A DNA stretch of 64,000 nt from Mangifera indica. Lineage: Eukaryota; Streptophyta; Magnoliopsida; Sapindales; Anacardiaceae. The stretch's first letter is position 1, and every line of letters begins with the position of its first letter. The notes under the pieces were generated by a model. The model was not told the origin of the DNA. It was given only the letters and a program-made list of their open reading frames with translations, and searched no databases. This document shows, in pieces, positions 24,392-35,341 of this stretch. The stretch covers positions 19,391,463 through 19,455,462 of the forward strand of contig NC_058137.1 of NCBI RefSeq assembly GCF_011075055.1, written 5' to 3'. The position numbers were made by a program, and so were the translations under genes.

Positions 24392-26950
24392 AATGCACTC
24401 TCATTCGAATACTGAATTGCATGGTCCCAAATCAAACTCCATTATTCCAATAAATCCTACCATAGTCAATCCTTGTCAATTGACATGGCCAAGGAATTGG
24501 GTTTTAATCTTTACATCGCAACCAAACATAATGGACATGGAAATAAACCCAGGAATAAATATTGAGGAGATTGGTGACAAAGTCGATATTACTCTCCCTA
24601 TTCCAAGAAACTTAGTTTCGAGGAATGTTATATTTTCACCAAGAAATTCAATCTCTGAAAAAAGAGAGAATGTTGGACCAAGCGCACCAAGGATTAATAT
24701 ACTAAATAAGGACAAATTAGACAACTCAGATGCGAAAAACCATATTTGAAGAAATTATTCTACGAGAAGAATAGTTAGTTATAAATTTGTTCAAATATTA
24801 GTATATGAAGAAGAAGATACTTCGTCAACATGAATGATAATGAATCATAAAATTTGTTGTCATGCTCTGGTACAAGAAACAATCGACACTTGTATCACTG
24901 CGGAACTTTGTTTTCCAAAATATGAACCTTATACATTAGATGTTTTGATAAACATAAGAGAAACAAAATCTATAGCACGTAAGTTTTGTTTTCCACTAGA
25001 AATGTGAAAAGAACTTGAAAAACCTATCATGAACACTGTTACAGACGGAGGACAAAATATGATCACGAAATTCGTCCAAGACTTGACCATATTACTAAAC
25101 AAGAAAAAATTCGTTTTAAGAGAAATCCTTTTGTTAGATTACTTAATAGTGGATTTCATTCTTGAAAACTCATTTCTCCATGGACAGGCAGAAGTGAGGC
25201 CCTTCATCCAAGATAATGACTATATTATTCTTGGAAAACATACAATTCATATTTTAGTAAGGCCAGATCTCTCTAAAGTTAAAAATGGCTTTACGCCCAA
25301 GAGATTACACCCTGAAAAAAACACATCATATTCTCTGTTAGACCAAGAGAGAAATGGTGGATTAATGCTTTTGAAACAAATAGGAATGAAATGATATGTC
25401 AATTAAAATCTGACCCTTTAAATCAAATATACTGGATCGCTCAAGGTAAAACATAGGAAATTCAAGTCTCTAATGTATGCCTTGAGAATATGGATAAGAT
25501 AATAGAGAAGGATAAAATTTTAAAGGATAACAGTCATGCAAACTCTTAAATTCTTGAAAAAATTAAAGAATTCAAAGAGGTACTTTTCCCATGTTTTGAT
25601 GATTTACCATTAAAATTATGGGAAAGAAATGAAATATTTGTTGAAATAAAACTACGAGACCTAAATGATAAGGTAAAATCAAAATCTCATAGATACTCCC
25701 CTGATACAAAGGAGGAATTTACAAAGCAAATCCCAAAATTATTAGCAAAGGGATTAATACGAGAAAGTAATAGTCCTTATTCTTCTGCAACTTTTATGGT
25801 TATGAATAGAGTTATGCAGATATGAGGAAATGTTAGAATGGTGATCGACTATAGACAATTAAATAGTAAAACTATAGACGATGTATAAAAAATCCCTAAC
25901 AAATCAGCTTTACTAAATAAAGCTAGATTTGAAAAAATATTTTCACACTTTGATTTAAAGTCAGGATTCTGGCAAATCAGAATGGCAAAACAAAGCATTC
26001 TTTAACGACCTTTACATTCCCAAAAGGACTATTTGAGTGGTTGGTATTGCCATTTGGATTAAAACAAGCATCTCCTATGTTTCAAAGGAAAATGGATAAG
26101 GTTTTTTCGACTTATCTGATTTATGTGCTGTTTATGTAGACGATGTACTAGTTTTTAGTAAGACTAGAGAATAACATAAAAATCATCTAGAAGAGATGAT
26201 CAGAAAATTTCTTGAACATGGAATTGTCTTATCTGAAAGGAAGATAAACTGGTTCCAAACCAAGATTAAATTCTTAGGGGTTAAATTTGGAAAAGGATAA
26301 ATCTAACTCCAAGATCATATTGCAAAGAAATTGCTGGAATTTCCTAATATGCTTGAAGATAAGTATATGTTACAACAATTTCTTGGACTTGCGAATCAAA
26401 TGAGGGAATATGTCCCAAATTTGGCCAAGGTAATAAATAAATTAACGAAAAAGGTTAGTTCTAAAGTGTCATGGTCATGGTCCATGGAAGATACCAACTG
26501 TGTTATCTAAACCAAAAACTTAACTCAAAACCTTCAAGTATTAACACTCTCAATAAACTTTGATTCTCTAATCATAGAGAGTGATGCATCTAATTATTAT
26601 TAGGGAGAAGTTCTAAAAGCCAAGGGTACTGATAATATCAAAAGAATAGTTCAGTATGCATCAAGAAAATTCTCACCTGCTAAAATAAACTACCCTGCTT
26701 ATGAAAAGAAAGTTTTAGCAGCTAAAGAATATATTGACAGATTTTGATTATTCGTCATTAGTTAAGAATTCATTTTAAGAACTGATTCTAAATATTTAAC
26801 ATCATTTATGAAATTAGTCTTAAAGGATGATAAAACTAGACTAATAAGATGACAAATCTGGTTTTCGGAATATCGCTTCAAGGTTGAATTTATATTTGAA
26901 AAGTCTAATTTTATTGCTAACTTTTTGTTTAGACCATTGCAAGAAAATGG
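24392..26950 (+). pseudogene. viral polymerase region: protease, reverse transcriptase, RNase H
   Basis: 24392-25500 covers the region expected to hold the aspartic protease; I cannot point to an intact DTG/DSG triad. Reverse transcriptase spans about 25560-26450: the fingers region VIDYRQLN near 25842, FDLKSGFWQIRM near 25950-25985, and the catalytic YVDD box at 26133-26144 followed by VLVFSKT. RNase H follows, with ESDAS near 26577-26592 and YASRKFSPAKINYPAYEKK about 26656-26712. Many in-frame stops occur, for example near 25823, 25887, 26173, 26300 and 26747, along with frameshifts, so no functional polymerase can be made. Most of the stops differ by one transition from a Trp or Gln codon. 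Confidence 0.85.
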
Positions 26951-27306
26951 ACAAAAAGGATCAAACTGAAAGAAGATTTTTATGCTCTAAATGTCGATCA
27001 ACGACTCATTTAAGAAGAAATTGCCCTTCCAAGAAAAATGTGGTGATGTCGAAAAAATCAGGCTCTAGGATTATTAATAGCCCCAAGGGTGAAAAATCTA
27101 TGACAAAGATGGTTAATTCAAAGAAGCCAAAAGAAACTCTTTTAGAAGAGGTAAATATTGTGTTCACACAGGTTCTCACAACATTACAACATACTACTGT
27201 GAATCAATCACAAAAATCTCTAGAAATTCCACCTAGTTTGATACTTTCCAGATCGCAACAATATCTAGATATGAACACTTTTGCTAGGCAAAATCCAAAA
27301 TATTAG
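26941..27306 (+). pseudogene. ORF with a second CCHC zinc knuckle, downstream of RNase H
   Basis: A basic stretch begins KKMDKKDQTERRF, then CSKCRSTTHLRRNC fits CX2CX4HX4C exactly. It is followed by a lysine/serine-rich tail (SKKSGSRIINSPKGEKSM). A second knuckle after RNase H is not the canonical place, because capsid knuckles lie upstream. It may be part of a transactivator/viroplasmin-like ORF. The open frame ends at 27306 and continues in broken form. Confidence 0.5.
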
Positions 27307-28760
27307 AAGGCTACAGTAACAAGCGTGGTGACACCGAGGAAGAAAAACTTTGAAGTTGGAAATACTAGTAAAGGGAATTTTGATTCTCGCTTGAATTCCA
27401 ACAAAATGAGCTTTCAAAGAAAAGGTGAAACTGTTGTAAAATAGGATACTGCAAAAAAGCAAGAGACTACCAAAGGGTAGGAAAAAGGAATGAAAGATTT
27501 ACAAGAAAAGTTCATCTATATAGAGAAATTCGACATTCTTGAAAACTTGAAGTTTACTGAAGCTAGCAGAGCAATATTAGAAGACCTAAACATTTAATGC
27601 CATATAGCCCTAGCTATGGGACAAGGTGAAATGGAACTCGGGTAGATATTGCAAAAACTAGCCAATATACTAGTTTAGGATCTATTCTTCGAAAACAATT
27701 ACTTTTAAAGTCTAGACTACTTACAGATATAGTAGACTTTGAAATGTCTTATCTTGAAATAGTCACTTTAAAATGATTAATAATATCCTTAAAAGAAGAA
27801 GACAGAAAAGATCTATAAGAAAGACTTTTTGTGTTCTCAAATGGACTTATAGAATTACATGTTCCATAGAAGCTTTTTTGAAAAGGATTCTACAGATCAT
27901 TTCTAAAAAAAAAGGTGGATAGATGTAATTGAGATTGATGTACAAGAAGCGATGGTGAACCCCAAAATACCAGATGCTGTTATACAAGTATTTTGTGTAT
28001 TTGATAGAAGAATTCATATGTTCACCCATGTGATAACTTCATCGGTTCAAGAAGATGACAACGTGCAACCTATACAAATTTGGGAATTTGTTGTAGGAGA
28101 ACCATGGTATAACATAATAGTTCGTAAAAATGTCTTAATGGGACAAACAACACTGCAACAACTTCATGAACTTAACAAGGTAAATGGATATTAGATGAGA
28201 CTACATATAGTAAAGTTACTAATGGTCTAATCCAGGTTAGAAGAACTCTTGAGAAAAAATGAAATAGTTCATATTGACAAGTGAGTAATAGTTATCTTGT
28301 CAAAGAAATACACAAGAGTTCCATACACTTTGTTTAGGGAAAATTGAGCCCAAATCCAAGATATGATTGAAGGGTTTAAACCTCATAATATATCTAACCA
28401 AACTCTAATTGAAAATACAAAGGACATACTTCGGCTTGTTATTACTCAAAAGGTTGAAGCTCAAGCCCAAATTTTAGAAGCCTAGCCGGAAGAAAAAGGA
28501 ACCTTTGGAGACTTCATGGACTCATTAGATCAACCCATAGAATGAGCTCAAGAAGAGGGAGATCTGCTCAACCCAAAAGCAAAAAGAGCAGCACATATAA
28601 ACGCAACATGTATCAAATATGTGAAAGACAAATGGAAAGTGAAGACAAAAGTTCAACGGAGGAGATCTTAACTACACTCTAAAGATCAACAACTGATAAA
28701 ATGCCACTTGGATTTTACTATTGTAAAAGATCTAAAACATGACTAACATATGAGAGACTA
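27307..28760 (+). pseudogene. broken 3'-terminal viral ORF(s), function not recognised
   Basis: Coding-like composition continues with several stops. Clear pieces are the charged stretch 27480-27596, the piece starting MPYSPSYGTR at 27598, and the better-preserved beta-rich block 27952-28194 (VIQVFCVFDRRIHMFTHVI, then WEFVVGEPWYNIIVRKNV). An acidic/helical block covers 28300-28670. By position this corresponds to the transactivator/inclusion-body protein of some caulimovirids, but I see no diagnostic motif. Confidence 0.4.
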
Positions 28761-28779
28761 AAACCCCAATGCTCGTAAC

Positions 28780-28940
28780 ACGTGATTGTCTTGTTGCGTC
28801 GGCTGGAGATAGCCAAGGACAATTATGTAATACTCTTACTGTTTACTTTTATTGTGCTGATGATAGATTCAAAATTAGTTGAAATCCGAACACTTTTCTT
28901 TTCTATAAATAGAAGAGACTTTGCTAAGTATTTGTAAGAG

Positions 28941-28943
<3 letters not shown>
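28780..28943 (+). promoter_or_regulatory. probable viral pregenomic promoter
   Basis: Downstream of the last viral ORF, TCTATAAATAGAAGAG near 28911-28926 is a strong TATA box with the purine-rich follow-on seen in pararetroviral promoters. It is preceded by non-coding DNA. The transcription start would fall near 28945-28950, where the (TA)n tract begins, so the downstream viral leader is absent here. Activity in the genome is unknown. Confidence 0.45.

Positions 28944-29000
<57 letters not shown>
28943..29000. repeat. (TA)n microsatellite at the viral junction
   Basis: About 28 uninterrupted TA dinucleotides directly follow the viral promoter region. Endogenous caulimovirids have been reported at TA/AT-rich loci, so this may mark the integration junction. 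Confidence 0.95.
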
Positions 29001-29005
<5 letters not shown>

Positions 29006-29145
29006 AAAACTTGCTCAAAACTTCGAAAGTAAGGTATTTTATAATTCAACTCTTTTAACTCTTCCTATTTATATTATGTTTATGCATTTAATAATATAAA
29101 TAATTTGTTTTATGTTAATGGATGCATATCATTAATAAAACTTGA

Positions 29146-29731
29146 TGTAACACCCCAGGTCCAATAACCCGGCCCACTGTTAAGATATTGTCCACTTTGG
29201 ACACACAGTCCATCATGGGTTTGCTTCTGGGCTTTGCAACCTAAAACGCGTCTTAACAGTTAAGGAGCTCACAGGCTATTTAACCAATTCAATTCTCCCA
29301 CCACTAACCAATGTGGGATCCAAAGATAGAGCACACACAGACCCAGCATCTCTCCCGTGCTTTGTCGATGTGGGATTCGCCTAGGGGTATCACATACACC
29401 CCCCCTTATGGGACTCAGCGTCCTCGCTGAGGTTTGCCCCACCATCGATCAAGAGGACACGTGGAGCTGCTCTGATACCATTTGTAACACCCCAGGTCCA
29501 ATAACCCGGCCCACTGTTAAGATATTGTCCACTTTGGACACACAGTCCATCATGGGTTTGCTTCTGGGCTTTGCAACCCAAAACGCGTCTTAACAGTTAA
29601 GGAGCTCACAGGCTATTTAACCAATTCAATTCTCCCACCACTAACCAATGTGGGATCCAAAGACAGAGCACACACAGACCCAGCATCTCTCTCGTGCTTT
29701 GTCGATGTGGGATTCGCCTAGGGGTATCACA
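29146..29731 (-). mobile_element. complete TRIM retrotransposon (586 bp), TSD CTTGA
   Basis: Two 249-bp LTRs (29146-29394 and 29483-29731) flank only 88 bp of internal DNA, and CTTGA stands on both sides (29141-29145, 29732-29736). On the - strand the element reads TGTGATACCCC...GGGTGTTACA, then a primer-binding site with TGGTATCAGAGC (complementary to initiator tRNA-Met; + strand 29470-29481). The polypurine tract AAGGGGGGG lies just before the second LTR (about 29397-29407). The LTRs differ at about three visible sites (29228 region, 29326 region, 29353 region), roughly 1%, so insertion was fairly recent. It encodes no protein and must move with enzymes from another element. Confidence 0.92.
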
Positions 29732-29839
29732 CTTGACTAATATGTTATGATTGTTACTAATCATTGTTATTTTAATTAGGTCATAACATACGATAAATAG
29801 TGAAATTGGTGAGGGGATCATTATTTATAATATATAAAT

Positions 29840-31880
29840 ATAAATTCTAATTCTTATCTATATAATTTTTATTCATCTTCAAAGTTCAAATTCTTGAAAT
29901 CTTTAAATATATCATTTGTTACCCAATTTTTTCAATTTGAATTCAGTAGTTACTTAATCTTTTATACATTTTATCATCTCGACCATATTAGAATGTAAGT
30001 TAGATTGTTTGTCATCCAATATACATCAATTTGCATTAAAAGCTAATTTCAATTGAATAGTAGACATCGGAGGCGTTAGTAAATCACGTCCTATGACAAA
30101 AAGTATAAGATAAATGAGTTGATGTGTTTTCCACCACGCTAGAATATGGAATGTGTTACCCTTTTGATTCATTATTTCTAGAAAATGCTCATTATTAATA
30201 TAATTATAAAATTTACTATAATTTGAACTTTGACTTACATGTTGTTTACTTTTGTGTAAGATAGACCATGAATGTGAGATGAATTACTTGAACTTACCTT
30301 TGGTTTGAGTCATTCCATATTTATTTTCATAAATATTATAAATTTCAAGTAAAAATTATCAAATATTTTTTATTATATAAGGTAAACGTTCTAACAAATT
30401 TTCACTTGTAGCATACTAATAATTTTGTCCTAGAAACTAGAATGATGGTTATGGCAAATAGTAAAGGTATTTTTTTTTCTAATATTTTTTAACTTTTCCT
30501 CCATTTGTCTTGCAACATCTTGAAAAGTATTATAATACCTATATTTTTAAAGTATGACTGATTTCTATCATAGAATATAACATTAAAGTGGTGGTGGGAT
30601 AATACACACTTGAACATTGATCAGTGGCAATTTTCAAGAGCTCCAACATGTTTATTATAGTCTTAGTGATGTCCCAATCATACTTATTCGGAAAAATTAT
30701 GTACTTGGACTCTTTTAGTTGTATATTGAACAATTGTATTATAGTTACTTTATACCCTTTACATACTTTTAACATGAGATATATTGAATTTTATCTAGTT
30801 ATAACATCAGTTTTTAATTTTTCATCTTAACCGTATTTGTTTACACATTTGATGATGCGTTTGCATTCGTGCTAGGAATGACGAATTGTGAGCAATGACA
30901 TGCCTAATTCTGTTTAATTCTTTTACTAAATTCAAACTATCTTGAGTTATTAAATTCATGATATGACATACAAAAAAAAATCTTTCAACAGATGATAAAT
31001 TTAAATGATTCATTATTAATTTAATTATTTTATTATTTTTTTTGACATTATCTAATGTAATTATAAAAATATAGTTATTAATTTTATATTAACTAGAAAT
31101 AATTGTTAATACTTGATAAACAACAACACTAGAATAAGAATATTTTAGTGACCAAAATACAATAACTTTTTTATACAACTATTAATCAAGATTAATGTAA
31201 TGAGTAGTTGCGTAAAGATATCCTATATCCTAATTAGAAATAGTTTATAAATAAAAAATAATAGAAATAACACAATAAAAATCATATATTTATGTCATAA
31301 TTTTTAATTTTATTAATTCGTAATTTATAAAAATGTCAAACCTAACAATAGCCTTAAAAATTCTTCTAAATATAAGTTGAACATTGTTTTGCATCATTCA
31401 TTCTAAAATTTCATCTTCAATATACGAAGAACGTTGGTCAAAATCAACAACATACTTGGCCAAACAGTCACACGTATTTTGTTAATTGTAAGTGAAGTTT
31501 GTTATTTCTCTAATGTCTGAACTGCGCAGATTATTTGTGTTGTGGAGTCGTCAACTAATCGTAATATAGTAAAGACAATTTATTATTGTCTTCTCAAGAA
31601 GTGTAGAATTTATTTACAATATTCAAAAATATGATGACAAAGATACTAATGTCATTGGCACATGTTAAATAGGAACTACAATGTTTACATATTGTCTCAT
31701 CAAATTAATTTACTTTTGATTATTTCTTTGATTTAATTAAAGTGTTTCCATACTGTCAATTTTTGTTTTTTTTTTTTTCCAGCGATGGTGCTACACTTTC
31801 ATGTGTCGATGCTCTAAATACACTGTCAACAACATATTGATTTTCAACATTTCTAAAGTATTCAAATAGATTGAACTCAT
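29840..31880 (-). pseudogene. decayed hAT-superfamily transposase
   Basis: On the - strand the expected parts appear in order. A piece resembling the start of a BED finger (LTVWKHFN) lies near 31735-31760, with CKHC about 31675-31690. The helical segment CHIMNLITQDSLNLV is at about 30920-30970. WDITKTIINMLELLKIAT and YYPTTTLML lie within 30580-30690. The C-terminal dimerisation block FHILAWWKTHQLIYLILFV then GRDLLTPPMSTI lies at 30075-30160, followed by LDDKQSNLHSNMVEMIKCIKD near 29955-30020. Frameshifts and stops separate nearly every piece. The WW motif and the STI block are diagnostic for hAT dimerisation domains. I did not find terminal repeats, so the limits are approximate. Confidence 0.75.
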
Positions 31881-33060
31881 TTGAGCTTAAATCTATTTGT
31901 AATTTTCTATTGAATGAAAAATATTGATTGATAAAATTATAAAATAAATGAAAACTAAGTTATTAAAAGAATTGAAAATTAATTGAGACTTAAGACTGTT
32001 TGAAAATGAGAGATTGATGGATTTTTTTTTTGTAGGGGGCAAGAGGAACTTTAAGATAATTAAAATTGTTGTAACCATTTTTTGATAGAGTAATAACTTG
32101 GTTGACAACAATTTTGACATTGAACACTTGGGTTGTGTTTCAAATATTTTACGTAAAACGACATCACTTTATCATTTGTGAAAAAAATTAAAAAATACAG
32201 TTGTTTAACATGCGTTAAAACAATAAACATATAAAAGATATATCTTATATCTTTTTGACCTAAAAATAATAAATTATGATAGATATGTATTATTTACTAA
32301 GTGTGAGATTCGTGGTTTCTAAGCATTTTTTTCTTTTCCAGCAAAACATATGTCTTACCTTCCTAGTGAGCCTCTTGTATGACTTATGCAAATATCAGTG
32401 TTTTTCATTTACATTTATGAAATTCATCATTGCTTTGAAACTAAATTGGTTATGAGTTGGTTGCTAAAGGTATCAACTCAATTTCAAAACAATAACAATT
32501 TTATGTTGATCCACCACAACCTGATATACTTCTTGATATAGTCAACAACAACCATATTGATAACCCTAACAAGAAGGCTACGATATGGTAGTGACAAACT
32601 AGATCAATTGGTGCACAAGATACTAATGTGATATCAAATCGAAGGATCACATTCACCATCATCTATTAAAAGATCTATTACACAAATATTATAGTTACAA
32701 TCTATGTGAAATCCTCTAGTAGGTTAGTTTAGTAAATATGTAGTCAACATATACTCATGCATTACACTAGGTTGTCACAAACAACCTCGACATATGAGAT
32801 TTATCAATACCTTTTAGTATAGTTATTTTCCATGATAAGAACGTTACTTCATTATTTACGCCTCTGACTAGAAAAATGTTAAGGCTACAAAAATTTCTAT
32901 ATCGGCCACCATATGTGCTTATAGAATCATTATGATCAAACTACACGTTAATCTCCTTGTTACTGTTTTACCAATCTAAAGGAATTCATCACATACATAT
33001 ATATTTCTCACATGTATAACTATATGAAGAATTTCCATTTATTAATTAAAACTATGATAC
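31880..33060. other. AT-rich transposon-derived spacer, nothing specific recognised
   Basis: The short - strand frame 31893-32120 lies just upstream of the hAT relic but shows no domain. 32340-33060 may be 3' sequence of the adjoining copia relic, given its orientation, but no LTR ends could be placed. Confidence 0.3.
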
Positions 33061-33830
33061 AATGTTGAAATGAAATTACAATTTCAGCCTCAACAATTGA
33101 CTTTAAAGTACCCACTCTAATAATTTTTCATTTGCACTATAGTTAATTACTCATTTGTCCAATATCAAATGATTTTATCATGTTTTTTTGTTATAGAGGT
33201 TTTATTTGTGGGTTAACTATATTATCATCCATATTAACTTTGCATACTATACATTTCTACATTGAACAATTTCACTAATTATGTGAAATTGTTTGAGAAT
33301 AAGTTTAGACCATTTGGTGAGATCGTGACTTTTTAACTTGACTATGACATTATTGTTGTCATAATACAAATTTATTGGATCAATAATGTTTAGAACAACT
33401 CCAAGCTCTATAACGAACTTCTTAACTTCTGAATGAGACATGATTAGCCTCGTGGTATACACCATATAAACCATACGTTTCGAAACGAAGCACAACTGTG
33501 ATATCTCAAGTCAAAGGATCTATACACTAGTATGATTTACGATGTGTCATTGACTACATATTAATGTCCATGTGATCATCGTTCAATAGTCACGTTCGAT
33601 AAACAATATAATATAATAACCTTTGATTAGTTTTCTAACCATCAAACGGTTCTATTGTTTACCTATGTGTACATCCACCATGTCTAATATCATTCATTGA
33701 TATACTGTGGTGATATAGCACACACTCATTATGCAATATTATTGCCCAAACAGATTACCTATGCGGGGAACGATTTGATGAGGTTTATTAAAACTCATCG
33801 GGACCTTTCACATGTCATATGCATGTAACT
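33060..33830 (-). pseudogene. Ty1/copia polyprotein relic, RNase H end
   Basis: The - strand frame at 33247-33495 contains KKFVIELGVVLNIIDPINLY, YYDNNNVIVKLKSHDLTKWS and ILKQFHIISEIVQCRNV. This is the order of the copia RNase H C-terminus (the YCDNxxAI box and the ReFHxIRE-type helix). Catalytic residues have been lost. Sequence further along the - strand to about 33060 would be the polyprotein end and LTR start. The rest of the element is not recognisable. Confidence 0.65.
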
Positions 33831-34122
33831 AATATGGATGTAATATACAACTACAATATAGATATAAAAGTGACGCAGAAAACATGTGAAATATTATTAA
33901 TAATGTATATGCAAGATATACAACCCTTGAAACCAACAAAGCGATTGGTTTTTAGGGCATATTCTAACAATAAGTACTATTTGCAACTGCATGCATATTC
34001 TAAGATTAAAATTTTCCACATTATGTTGTTACCGAATTTGGATGAGAGATATATCTGGTACAGAAATAGGATGGCATAGGTAGTTTTTTTTTTTTTAAAT
34101 ATAAAATATAATGTATTTTTGT

Positions 34123-35032
34123 AAGGGTGTGTTTAATTCAGTTTAAATCGTAAAATTGAACCAAAATGTTTAAAAATTATGGTTTGGTTGAAAATTTTTA
34201 AACTGTTTTTTTCAGTTTAAACGATTTTCGAACTAAACTAAATCGTCAACTATATCTTCTTAATATATATATGACAAAATTTTTTAATAAACAATTAGAT
34301 GTATAACTTGTTTTTTCATATTTCTTCTGTTATTTTCTTTACATTTATATTGTATATATATTTTATATTTATTTTACACACATATATTATGTTTTAGAAA
34401 ACTATAATTCAATTAATTTTATTAAATAATATATATATTTAGAAATAAATTATTTTAAAAAATTCAAACTATGATAGTCGAATCGTGTATCATATCATAT
34501 ATTAAAAATCTAATTTATTATATCAAGTATCATATCGTATGATATTCCTTTTAAAAATTAAAATAATAAAATATAAATAAAATATTAAAATTGACATATT
34601 ATCATTTTGAAAAATATCACAAACATTTTAATATTTTAAAATTTTTCATATAAACTTCTAATGCACTATTATTTTCTTTAAAAAGTGTATCAATATATAT
34701 CAGTAATATATATCATATAATATGTTTACTATATCATATTAAGTTGATATACCTTATGATACATATCGTTTCTATTTATATCGTATTGTATTGTACGATA
34801 AGATATGTATCGTGTATCGTAAAATACTGATAACTATGATTTAAACTATAATCCAAACCAGACCAAGTTGTATTTTTCAATTTAGTTTGACTTGATTTGA
34901 AATCTAAAATGGTTTCGCTTGGTTTGAAATCTAAAATGGTTTAGTTTGGTTTGAAAATTTTTTTAAATCATTTTTTCAATTTGGTTTGAAAAAACTCTCA
35001 AACCGTACTAAATCGGACCATGCACACCCGTA
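34123..35032. mobile_element. MITE with GGGTGTG ends (about 910 bp), hAT-like
   Basis: GGGTGTGTTTAATTCAGTTT on the left faces the reverse complement GGGTGTGCATGGTCCGATTT on the right. Sub-terminal AAACC/GGTTT words (TTTGGTTTGAAA) are repeated along both arms. The 9-mer TATTTTTGT stands at 34114-34122 and 35033-35041. GGGTGTGCA-type ends are common in plant non-autonomous hAT elements. The interior carries an AT-rich block found again just outside the element. Confidence 0.65.
34531..34770. repeat. AT-rich repeat, copy A (inside the GGGTGTG MITE)
   Basis: Begins CATATCGTATGATAT and contains TTTTAAAAATTAAAATAATA, AATGCACTAT and AAAAGTGTATCAAT, ending near TTATGATACATA. The same blocks in the same order form copy B at 35062-35320. 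It is probably a separate small element nested in the MITE. Confidence 0.65.
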
Positions 35033-35061
35033 TATTTTTGTTTGAAAAAGCTCTCAAATAG

Positions 35062-35320
35062 CATATCGTATGATATGTCTTTTAAAAATTAAAATAATAA
35101 AATACTTATAAAATAATAAAATATTATAATGACACATTATCATTTTAAAAAAATATTACAAACACTTTTAACATTTAAAAAATTTTCATATACACCCTTA
35201 ATGCACTATCATTTCTTTTTCTAAAAAGTGTATCAATTCATATCAGTAATATGTATTATATCATATGATTTGTATTGTATCGTATTAATATAATACACTT
35301 TATGATACATACAATTCAGA
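35062..35320. repeat. AT-rich repeat, copy B (outside the GGGTGTG MITE)
   Basis: Begins CATATCGTATGATATG and repeats the blocks of copy A (TTTTAAAAATTAAAATAATA, TTAATGCACTATCATTTC, AAAAAGTGTATCAAT, TTATGATACATAC) with scattered differences. It lies only 30 bp beyond the right end of the MITE. Confidence 0.65.
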
Positions 35321-35341
35321 ATATTTTTTAAAGTTTCTTTC

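Larger units (their letters stand above)
17570..28760 (+). mobile_element. decayed endogenous pararetrovirus (Caulimoviridae-like), one truncated copy
   Basis: Pieces of viral coding sequence appear in one orientation in this order: coiled-coil/capsid region with a CCHC knuckle, 30K-type movement protein, protease region, reverse transcriptase, RNase H, then downstream ORFs. There are no LTRs around the set and no integrase domain that I can find, which separates it from Ty3 or copia elements. Capsid before movement protein before polymerase, followed by extra ORFs, is as I recall the order in cavemo- and solendovirus-type genomes rather than CaMV-type ones. The left end starts inside the first ORF, so the leader is missing. 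Dozens of stops and frameshifts, plus three solo-LTR insertions, make it non-functional. Confidence 0.85.

Noticed and set aside
17570..28760. Viral region considered as a Ty3/gypsy retrotransposon
   Set aside because: There is no integrase and no pair of LTRs bounding the set, and a movement-protein-like ORF precedes the polymerase. The LTRs inside are later insertions with target duplications.
29146..29731. TRIM considered as a Cassandra element
   Set aside because: Cassandra LTRs carry a 5S rRNA-like sequence; these 249-bp LTRs show no 5S promoter boxes that I can recognise.
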